Source: Pseudanabaenales cyanobacterium (lineage in GTDB: Bacteria > Cyanobacteriota > Cyanobacteriia > Phormidesmidales > Phormidesmidaceae). From it: 5,159 bases of DNA. Shown piece after piece: positions 1 to 5,159 of the stretch. Location of the stretch: assembly GCA_022360135.1 (NCBI GenBank), contig JAKSDM010001237.1, forward strand, positions 1-5,159. The letters are read 5' to 3'. Position 1 is the first letter of the stretch. Each line of letters starts with the position of its first letter. The notes beneath the pieces are model-generated. The model was not told the origin of the DNA and made no database searches. It saw only the letters and a program-made list of their open reading frames with translations. The position numbers and the translations under genes were made by a program.

Positions 1-1836
1 AGTAGATGCACTAGGGGGGACCAGCGCCATGACATGGGGAACTGGACGCGGCAGGTAACTGACGAGGGATTCCTCTCCGTAGACTAGGGATGTGCTACCT
101 CCAGAATCGAGCATAACGGCGTCTCGAAAGCCTGCCTGCCACAAGATTTCACCTAGTCTGACAGAATTAACTCGGGTATTAGAGACGCCAATCACAGGTT
201 GACCAGCTTGATTAATCCCCCAGAAGGCGCGGTGGCGTTTGGCGTCGTAGTCAAACAGGTCGCCAAAGGCGCTAGCGGGTTGAGCTTGGTTCTGCTTCAC
301 CAACCAAGCCGCCGCCACAAAAGCGTCCGTAACACCAGGATGGTCAATGGTTACGCCTGCCAAGGTATTGTGTTGGTCCGGATCAAAAGGGATGAATTCC
401 ACTGAATTGGGGCTAATTAGCACCAGTGGCCGATCGGTCAGTAAGGGATTTTCCCCGGTATTACCTGGAACAAATTCTCCAGTGTGTTGACTCAAAACTG
501 GGCCAATCATGGTGTTAGAATCCAAGTATTTAAGCGAGAAAAAACCGCCATTCACGGCGGCGACTGCAGCGGTTTCAGTAATGATTTCGGGGACCTGGTA
601 ACGGCTATCGGCATGGATGGTGATTGGCCGACCGCCCATAATCAGCGTTAAAGGAATTTCATCGATCGTGGTTTTGATCAAATGGATAGGTTGATCAAAT
701 TGAAACCGCTTGTCCCAATTCGGTAGGGGAGGACCGCCCCATGCCTGGTCAATGATGTCTTCTATGCGAGACTGGCCAAAGCGAGCAATGGCTAACAGAT
801 TCTCTGATTCACCTGCAAACCGCTCATCGTTGTCATCCATTGTCAAAGCCGATAAATACCCCCCCTTCTCAATGGCTTCGATGACTCGCTGATCATAATG
901 ACCAGCCGGGTAGGTAAAATGACGAATTGGTATTCCCAGTCGGGTTTCTAGGACCTGCTTGGACTCCATCACTTCCCATTCGAGGTCATTATCAGGCAGA
1001 GCAGTCAAATCAGGGGGATGGGTGACGCTATGAGCGGCGATGGTAACTAATGGATCCGCCGCCATGTGTCGTAACTGCCACCAGGTCAGCGTCGACCGCC
1101 CAACGATATCTCCGTCAACTTTAGCGGTAAAGATTGAAAAGGCCGCTGGGTAGTTGTATTTTCTTAATAACGGATAGACGTAAATGTAATGTCCCTTGTA
1201 GCCATCATCGAAGGTTAACAAAATTGGCTTTTCAGGTAATGGGACGCCAGTCCTGAGATGATTCACCAACTGATCAAGGCTGATCGGCGTTAGTTCCTGT
1301 TCCTGAATCAACTGAAAATCTGCTTCCAGCTGTTCAGGCGTGACATCAAAAAAGACCTCCGGTTCGGGTAAGATGTCATGATACATAATCACGGGAACCT
1401 TAGCTAATCTGGCCTGTTCGTGAAGGGTTGGCCAGGGACTGGGATTAGTATAAGCCAACAACTCCGGCCCCATATCCCATAGCGCTTTTCCTAGCTTTAC
1501 TTCCGGGATTGTGAGCCAATCAACCAGCGATCGCATGGTCGTGATGACGACATTAGATGAGCCCTCAACCGCCTGCTCTTGATCACAGGGCTGGTTTGAA
1601 GGGCTATGGGGGAAAAAGGGGACAGACAAGGCGGGGGCCAGCTTAGAAGCTAATTGAGTACTACTTAGACGCCCATCAGGCGCTGGAGTTGAAATAGGCT
1701 GAATCTCTAGTACTCTGATGTAGGCCAAAGCCAAAATTAGGGCGGACAAGCTGGCTCCAAAAATAACCCCTTTGCCTGAGAGATTAACATTACGCAATTC
1801 CCTCAGAAAAGAGAAGAACTTATGATTTAAAATCAT
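1..1836 (-). CDS. Membrane-anchored polysaccharide deacetylase fused to a phosphodiester glycosidase (NAGPA-like) domain, 3' end cut by window
   Basis: The frame is open for 612 codons from ATG 1834-1836 to base 1, with no stop, so the C-terminus lies outside. Residues 1-23 carry K/R and precede a hydrophobic stretch (about 24-41), a likely signal-anchor placing the rest in the periplasm. Residues about 147-360 are a NodB-type deacetylase of the IcaB/PgaB kind: it begins PVIMYHDI (148-155), has TFDDGY (208-213, catalytic/metal Asp pair), HSVTH (269-273, metal His) and RHFTYP (305-310). It should remove N-acetyl (or similar) groups from an envelope or extracellular polysaccharide; the substrate is unknown. 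Residues about 384-612 match phosphodiester glycosidase (NAGPA/DUF2233) proteins: AAVNGGFF (426-433), GVSNTR (550-555), LDSGGSTSLV (576-585). RPVPH near the edge suggests that domain is almost finished. No in-frame start precedes this ATG before TAA at 1873-1875; the Shine-Dalgarno is weak (AAGGG, very close). It is probably transcribed separately from opcA. Family calls are confident; joint function is inferred. Confidence 0.9.
   Translation of the reverse strand, partial: MILNHKFFSFLRELRNVNLSGKGVIFGASLSALILALAYIRVLEIQPISTPAPDGRLSSTQLASKLAPALSVPFFPHSPSNQPCDQEQAVEGSSNVVITTMRSLVDWLTIPEVKLGKALWDMGPELLAYTNPSPWPTLHEQARLAKVPVIMYHDILPEPEVFFDVTPEQLEADFQLIQEQELTPISLDQLVNHLRTGVPLPEKPILLTFDDGYKGHYIYVYPLLRKYNYPAAFSIFTAKVDGDIVGRSTLTWWQLRHMAADPLVTIAAHSVTHPPDLTALPDNDLEWEVMESKQVLETRLGIPIRHFTYPAGHYDQRVIEAIEKGGYLSALTMDDNDERFAGESENLLAIARFGQSRIEDIIDQAWGGPPLPNWDKRFQFDQPIHLIKTTIDEIPLTLIMGGRPITIHADSRYQVPEIITETAAVAAVNGGFFSLKYLDSNTMIGPVLSQHTGEFVPGNTGENPLLTDRPLVLISPNSVEFIPFDPDQHNTLAGVTIDHPGVTDAFVAAAWLVKQNQAQPASAFGDLFDYDAKRHRAFWGINQAGQPVIGVSNTRVNSVRLGEILWQAGFRDAVMLDSGGSTSLVYGEESLVSYLPRPVPHVMALVPPSAST
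1527..1534. repeat. HIP1 octamer GCGATCGC
   Basis: A single copy of the palindrome GCGATCGC lies inside the deacetylase coding region. HIP1 is highly over-represented in many cyanobacterial genomes. I saw only one copy in about 5 kb, so it is a weak lineage hint and suggests the genome is not among the HIP1-dense ones. Confidence 0.6.
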
Positions 1837-1871
1837 CGCCCTTGATTGGAGAGAAGGATACTCGGCATGCT

Positions 1872-1902
1872 TTTATAGATTTCTATGACAGCTAGAAATC
1901 TA
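1872..1902 (-). promoter_or_regulatory. Perfect 10-bp palindrome overlapping a possible -10 box, upstream of the deacetylase gene
   Basis: TAGATTTCTA (1876-1885) and TAGAAATCTA (1893-1902) are exact reverse complements around a 7-base centre (1886-1892). The left arm ends 39 bp before the deacetylase start codon. On the minus strand TATAAA (plus 1872-1877) overlaps the proximal arm and could be a -10 box. TTGTAG (plus 1900-1905) is -35-like but 22 bp away, which is too far for a standard promoter. The symmetry fits a dimeric regulator's operator; a 5' UTR hairpin is the alternative. The palindrome is certain; its role and the promoter are inferred. Confidence 0.4.
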
Positions 1903-1988
1903 CAATGGGCTTAATAAGAGGCGAATAGCCAGCGATTAAGGCAGGGCTAGATTTTTTTTAAAAGTCGCTTAAGAGCCTGATGCATTTT

Positions 1989-2022
1989 CAGTATGGAGTC
2001 TCTAATAATGCCCCCCATACTG
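1989..2022. repeat. 8-bp inverted repeat with an 18-base loop
   Basis: CAGTATGG (1989-1996) and CCATACTG (2015-2022) are exact reverse complements. No T-run follows on either strand, so it does not look like an intrinsic terminator. ATACTG is repeated once more just to the right (2025-2030). The function is unknown. Confidence 0.45.
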
Positions 2023-2062
2023 CAATACTGTTCGGTTAACAATTTTTGCCGGTCCTAACGAT

Positions 2063-2092
2063 ACAGAAAGACGTTACATGCAACGTCTCTGT
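2063..2092. repeat. Bulged hairpin, 11 paired bases, 6-base loop
   Basis: ACAGA-AA-GACGTT (2063-2075) pairs with AACGTC-TCTGT (2082-2092), leaving an AA bulge in the left arm and the loop ACATGC. The stem is strong for its size. There is no U-tract on either side, so it is more likely a structured RNA element, an mRNA 3'-end stabiliser or a protein site than a terminator. Confidence 0.45.
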
Positions 2093-2172
2093 GAGCAAAT
2101 TATCGGGCTTATCCGAACCGTATTGCCCCTTCCCTGATTTCTAGGAGGCTCACCTACCCTTGCCTTGGAAAG

Positions 2173-2204
2173 CTAATCTGTACACAGCTCTCTACAGCGA
2201 TTAG
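2173..2204. repeat. Bulged hairpin, 10 paired bases, 10-base loop, downstream of opcA
   Basis: CTAATC-TGTA (2173-2182) pairs with TACA-GC-GATTAG (2193-2204), with a GC bulge in the right arm and a 10-base loop. It begins 55 bp after the opcA stop in the direction of transcription. On the minus strand it is followed by CTTTCC, which is only a weak T-tract. It could mark the 3' end of the zwf-opcA transcript, but it is not a textbook terminator. Confidence 0.4.
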
Positions 2205-2259
2205 GATAGGTCTTCGCCCCTCCCTAAATCCCCATGACTCAGGAAGGAGCGCTTGAACT

Positions 2260-3594
2260 TTAATGTTGGAGCAGTTTGAGCATTTGAGTGGAGACTGTCA
2301 GACAGTCTTCATAGAGGACATCCTGGCCCCAACGCTGGAGCTGCAGACCGAGCAAAAATTCTGCTTTTTGATCGGTTAAGGTGGAAACTTGCTCAGTGCG
2401 GCAGGTTTGAGCAGTCCCGCCCGCCTCCATCCGCATACAACCTGTGGTTTCAGAGCAGAGAATAGTGCAGCAGTCGGCCTCCAAATTGGTTGATGTCACC
2501 CTTAACCCAGTTAAGTCTCCCAGCACCTCACCCCAGTCAGCGGTCGGGATTGCCGCCAACTCTGCTTCGATTTCCCGGCCATTTGAACCCGTGAAGTAAA
2601 TCTTCTTAATGTCATAGTCGCCGCCTTCTTCAGTGTAGGCTTTGGGCCGCCATTCTAGACGGCTGGCCATCCATCCCAAAAACATCAAAGCTTGAGCGGC
2701 ATTGCCCTTCTCATAATCAATGCTGACTCGGTCGATCTCGGTCAGCGCCGCCCGACGCTCAGGCGGATCAAAGGCAGCCGCCGTCAGTTCTTGCCAGGGA
2801 GAGAGGCGATGCCAGTTTAGGTCGGCAATAAAGATTCCCGATTCGATCAAGTCCTGCATCTTGAGGAGTTCAGACTCGGCGTCACTGAAAAAGCTGGAGT
2901 CAACAATAATACAATTACTCTCACTCGATAGGGTCTGGAAAAGAGGTTGTTCAGGATTAGGGGTTGCCTTCCACCAAACAAACTTGGGCAGATCCGGAAT
3001 GACTAAGGACGCAACGACGTCCCGCATCCGATCAAGGGCTTCCTTTGTCCCTCGAAAAGTAATGTATTCGCAGCAGATCAAATTACTGCCGCTCATTTTC
3101 TGCACCGGGCAATAGGCCGAAACCTGAGCGACTACACCCTTGTCTTCCCCGAGAATGGGACAAAGGGTAATCACCCGACAGGGATTTTGAGCTGAAATTG
3201 CTTCCCATAACCCCAAGCCTCTCAGATCTGGATTTGAAATTTCGCGCTTCGCTAGCGGTAACTTTTCATACTCTTGCCGCAAACGATCTAGGGTGTCAGG
3301 TCCCATGCGACCCGTCACCCTTAGATCATAAGTAGTTTGGGCCTGACGAACGGCATCTTTGGTTTTGGATCCGTGAACACCGTCAATGGCGCCGTCGTAG
3401 AACCCTAACGCAGCCAACAGCTGCTGAAATTCCTCAGGTTCATAAACCACCATGCTGAAAGTAGAGGCTCTAGTGGCCACTGGCGAAGACTTACCGCCAT
3501 CTGGACTATGCCAGATATCGCGAAGCTCCGCCTCGATCTCATCTAAAGAGATATCTTTGGGTTTCCGGAGAGCAACGATAGGGGTAGTAGTCAT
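2260..3594 (-). CDS. opcA: Glucose-6-phosphate dehydrogenase assembly protein OpcA
   Basis: A complete 444-residue protein ending in TAA. OpcA binds G6PDH (Zwf) in the cytoplasm, promotes its active oligomer and raises its affinity for glucose 6-phosphate, thereby controlling entry to the oxidative pentose phosphate pathway. Residues about 54-105 form a peptidoglycan-binding-like helical domain (LGFYDGAIDGVHGSKT, then TGRMGPDTLDRL). Residues about 120-440 are the OpcA domain, including PKFVWWKATP (203-212) and the conserved FIADLNWHRLSPWQEL (255-270). There is no signal peptide, so the first domain is presumably not binding cell wall. The tail is cysteine-rich: C375, C376, C380, C386, C398. 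The C380/C386 spacing equals that of the thioredoxin-controlled pair reported in Anabaena OpcA (C393/C399, from memory). The start is fixed by a TGA two codons upstream. No Shine-Dalgarno is visible: a pyrimidine-rich heptamer leader sits there instead. It lies 219 bp after zwf and is probably cotranscribed with it. Confidence 0.95.
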   Translation of the reverse strand: MTTTPIVALRKPKDISLDEIEAELRDIWHSPDGGKSSPVATRASTFSMVVYEPEEFQQLLAALGFYDGAIDGVHGSKTKDAVRQAQTTYDLRVTGRMGPDTLDRLRQEYEKLPLAKREISNPDLRGLGLWEAISAQNPCRVITLCPILGEDKGVVAQVSAYCPVQKMSGSNLICCEYITFRGTKEALDRMRDVVASLVIPDLPKFVWWKATPNPEQPLFQTLSSESNCIIVDSSFFSDAESELLKMQDLIESGIFIADLNWHRLSPWQELTAAAFDPPERRAALTEIDRVSIDYEKGNAAQALMFLGWMASRLEWRPKAYTEEGGDYDIKKIYFTGSNGREIEAELAAIPTADWGEVLGDLTGLRVTSTNLEADCCTILCSETTGCMRMEAGGTAQTCRTEQVSTLTDQKAEFLLGLQLQRWGQDVLYEDCLTVSTQMLKLLQH

Positions 3595-3602
3595 AGGTCA
3601 AA

Positions 3603-3651
3603 GGAATAGGGAGTAGGGAGTAGGGAATCAGGAGTCAAGAATCAGGAATTG
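3603..3651. repeat. Tandem heptamer array (STRR-type), seven units
   Basis: Seven consecutive 7-base units on the plus strand: GGAATAG, GGAGTAG, GGAGTAG, GGAATCA, GGAGTCA, AGAATCA, GGAATTG. The consensus is about GGARTMR. Short tandemly repeated heptamers of this kind are common in intergenic DNA of many cyanobacteria. The array begins 8 bp upstream of the opcA start codon, so on the coding strand it gives an unbroken pyrimidine-rich leader (repeated CCCTACT) where a Shine-Dalgarno would normally lie. Confidence 0.8.
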
Positions 3652-3670
3652 GCTATCGGTGATTGGCTAT
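3648..3670. repeat. Direct repeat ATTGGCTAT, 14-bp period, continuing the heptamer register
   Basis: ATTGGCTAT occurs at 3648-3656 and 3662-3670, exactly 14 bp (two heptamers) apart, and in the same register as the adjacent heptamer array. This suggests the array extends as a diverged double-unit repeat to about 3672. A related GTGATTRGC occurs at 3659 and 3683. Confidence 0.6.
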
Positions 3671-3813
3671 TAGCGGGGCGACGTGATTAGCAAGTCTGGT
3701 TGTCTGAGGAACAATTAGACTCTAGCTCAAGGTTTAGCGTTTGACCTTAGAAGCAGTTAAGAACCCATTACAAAAGCTTTTCTGATATGCCCAAAGAGCT
3801 TTACAGCTATAAG

Positions 3814-5159
3814 CTACAGTCTTCTCCATCGGCGACCATCTTGATTCAACAGCAACTCAGCTTCGACCGGACCCCAAGTGCCAGCCTCATATAGTGGGAT
3901 AGTTTCTGGAGGAGCAGGTGGATCCCAAGCTTCGAGGAGAGGGGTGACGACTCGCCAAGACGCTTCGACTTCATCCCCTCGGGTAAATAGGGTTTGATCC
4001 CCTAACATACAATCAACCAAAAGACGACTGTAGGCATCTGTGCTAGGTTTACCAAAGGCGGCGTCGTAGCGGAAGTCCATGTCTACCGTGCGAGTTCGTA
4101 GAGAGCTACCGGGCGTCTTGACCTCGAACCGCATTGAAATTCCTTCGTCAGGCTGAATGCGTAAAGCCAGCACATTACGGTTGACTTGCTTAGCGGCTGA
4201 CTGGAACATCATATAAGGCACTTCCCGGAAGTGAATGGAGATCTCTGAGACCTTTTTAGGCATCCGTTTGGCCGTCCGCAGATAGAACGGGACTCCCTTC
4301 CAACGCCAGTTGTCGATATTGAGCTTGAGGGCGGCAAAGGTATGGGTGGTCGAGGTGGGACTAGCGCCGTCTTCTTCTCGATAGCCGGGAACCGATTTCC
4401 CTTTCATCCATCCGGCTGAGTATTGCCCTCGAATGGCGGATCGCTCTAATCGATCCAGGTCAGCAATGCGAGTCGCTTGCACCACCTTAACCTTCTCGTT
4501 GCGAATACTATCCGCATCTAGGGAATTGGGCGGCTCCATTGCAGTGAGGCAAAAAAGCTGCATCAGATGGTTTTGCACCATGTCTCGCAGGGCGCCTGCG
4601 GTCTCGTAATAGCCTGCCCGTCCCTCCAGACCGACTGTCTCAGCCACCGTAATCTGCACGTGATCAACAAACTGGCGATTCCAGAGGGGCTCAAAGATGG
4701 CGTTGGCGAACCGAAATACCAATAGGTTCTGAACGGTCTCTTTGCCCAAGTAATGGTCAATTCGATAGATCTGTTCTTCCGAACAAACCTTCTGCACGAC
4801 TTTGTTCAACACTTGAGCTGAGGCTAGGTCTTTGCCAAACGGTTTTTCGATCACTAGGCGATGTTTGCTGGGACTGTCTAGCATCCCGGCGGAGCCCAAT
4901 TGCTGAGCTGCTTCCCCAAAGAAGCGAGGGGCTACCGACAGATAAAACACTCGGTTGCCCAAGGTGCCGCGTTGTTGATCTAATTCTCCCAAAAATGCTT
5001 TCAATTTCTGGTAGCTCTCAGGTTTATCGATATCGCCGGAGCAGTAAAATAGCCCCTTGGCAAAGTCGTTCCAGACTGCGTCGTTACCGATGCCGCCACC
5101 GAATTCCTCTATGCCTTCCCGCATGTGCTCACGGAAGAAGTCGTGACTCCAATCACGTC
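3814..5159 (-). CDS. zwf: Glucose-6-phosphate dehydrogenase (NADP+), 5' end cut by window
   Basis: It oxidises glucose 6-phosphate to 6-phosphogluconolactone with NADP+, the first step of the oxidative pentose phosphate pathway, in the cytoplasm. The frame ends in TAG and stays open through the right edge: codons before the internal Met at 5122-5124 read RDWSHDFFREH, typical G6PDH sequence, so that Met is not the start. Counting from that Met (residue 1 here): EKPFGKDL (93-100); RIDHYLGK (121-128, substrate-phosphate site); QNHLMQ (184-189, with the catalytic-base His at 186); LRTAKRMPK (282-290). About 60 N-terminal residues, including the GxxGDL NADP motif, are missing. C114 and C372 are 258 residues apart, the same spacing as the two conserved cyanobacterial G6PDH cysteines (187 and 445 in Synechococcus PCC 7942, from memory). 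That would put the full length near 509. opcA follows; in cyanobacteria fbp and/or tal often precede zwf, but that is outside this window. Confidence 0.97.
   Translation of the reverse strand, partial: RDWSHDFFREHMREGIEEFGGGIGNDAVWNDFAKGLFYCSGDIDKPESYQKLKAFLGELDQQRGTLGNRVFYLSVAPRFFGEAAQQLGSAGMLDSPSKHRLVIEKPFGKDLASAQVLNKVVQKVCSEEQIYRIDHYLGKETVQNLLVFRFANAIFEPLWNRQFVDHVQITVAETVGLEGRAGYYETAGALRDMVQNHLMQLFCLTAMEPPNSLDADSIRNEKVKVVQATRIADLDRLERSAIRGQYSAGWMKGKSVPGYREEDGASPTSTTHTFAALKLNIDNWRWKGVPFYLRTAKRMPKKVSEISIHFREVPYMMFQSAAKQVNRNVLALRIQPDEGISMRFEVKTPGSSLRTRTVDMDFRYDAAFGKPSTDAYSRLLVDCMLGDQTLFTRGDEVEASWRVVTPLLEAWDPPAPPETIPLYEAGTWGPVEAELLLNQDGRRWRRL

Larger units (their letters stand above)
1837..2259. 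other. 423-bp intergenic region between opcA and the deacetylase gene
   Basis: This stretch follows the opcA stop and precedes the deacetylase start, with both genes on the minus strand. I see no convincing protein gene: the longest ATG frames I traced are about 12-19 codons. It holds four inverted repeats (1876-1902, 1989-2022, 2063-2092, 2173-2204; listed separately) and an 8-base T-run at 1952-1959. None of the repeats is followed by a clear T-tract on the minus strand, so no standard Rho-independent terminator for opcA can be called. The region may hold the deacetylase promoter and possibly a small RNA. Confidence 0.8.
3595..3813. other. 219-bp gap between zwf and opcA
   Basis: This spacer separates the zwf stop from the opcA start. 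Its opcA-proximal third is repeat DNA (heptamer array and 14-bp period, listed separately). The remainder, near zwf, holds no gene. It contains an imperfect AAAGCT/AGCTTT inverted pair with a long loop (about 3774-3803) that is too weak to call a terminator. I see no clear promoter for opcA here, so readthrough from zwf is the simplest reading. Confidence 0.6.

Noticed and set aside
199..405. 68-codon plus-strand open frame
   Set aside because: It is antisense to the NAGPA-like part of the deacetylase gene, with no recognisable protein features.
710..892. 60-codon plus-strand open frame
   Set aside because: It is antisense to the deacetylase gene; its composition looks like a shadow frame.
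1952..1959. T8 run as part of an intrinsic terminator
   Set aside because: It reads as T-rich only on the plus strand, where no gene ends, and the preceding AGCC/GGCT pairing is too weak.
2078..2137. 19-codon plus-strand mini-ORF (MQRLCEQII...)
   Set aside because: It has a plausible amphipathic look, but it is very short, starts inside a hairpin and has no strong ribosome-binding site, so chance is the better explanation.
2180..2195. GTA...TAC pair as an NtcA-binding site
   Set aside because: The gap is 10 bases rather than the 8 of the NtcA consensus, and it lies downstream of opcA, not at a visible promoter.
2720..3115. 131-codon plus-strand open frame
   Set aside because: It lies wholly antisense inside opcA, whose minus-strand protein is clearly conserved. 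The plus-strand product is low-complexity, Ser/Arg-rich and resembles no family.
4563..4760. 65-codon minus-strand open frame
   Set aside because: It is an out-of-frame shadow of zwf over the conserved active-site region.
5122..5124. Met codon as the start of zwf
   Set aside because: The frame stays open upstream to the window edge with typical G6PDH sequence, and starting here would remove the NADP-binding segment.

Overview
The window looks like a cyanobacterial chromosome segment of about average GC. The main evidence is the adjacent pair zwf–opcA (glucose-6-phosphate dehydrogenase and its assembly/activator protein OpcA), in the same order and orientation as in many cyanobacteria. Supporting evidence is the cyanobacterial form of OpcA (an N-terminal peptidoglycan-binding-like domain plus a C-terminal cysteine cluster), a tandem heptamer repeat of the STRR kind common in cyanobacterial intergenic DNA, and one HIP1 octamer (GCGATCGC). 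I cannot name the genus.

All three genes are on the minus strand, so transcription runs from right to left. The right end (3814-5159) is zwf, cut at its 5' end by the window edge and lacking roughly 60 N-terminal residues, including the NADP-binding segment. A 219-bp gap with the heptamer array follows, then the complete opcA (2260-3594). Next comes a 423-bp gap (1837-2259) with no convincing gene but four inverted repeats. The left end (1-1836) is a long reading frame, open at its 3' end. It encodes a membrane-anchored protein that combines a NodB-type polysaccharide deacetylase with a C-terminal phosphodiester glycosidase (NAGPA/DUF2233-like) domain.

zwf and opcA form one functional unit. 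G6PDH opens the oxidative pentose phosphate pathway, which supplies NADPH in the dark (and in heterocysts, in species that have them), and OpcA activates it in a redox-dependent way. The cysteines reported to matter for this regulation appear to be conserved in both proteins. The deacetylase/glycosidase gene has its own upstream region with a 10-bp perfect palindrome next to a TATAAA box. It is probably an independent cell-envelope or exopolysaccharide gene rather than part of the zwf operon.

I found no mobile element, CRISPR array, tRNA or rRNA. No clearly new multi-gene system is visible. The points most worth a second look are the two-domain envelope enzyme, the palindrome before it, the paired bulged hairpins in the 423-bp gap, and the heptamer array that abuts the opcA start codon.
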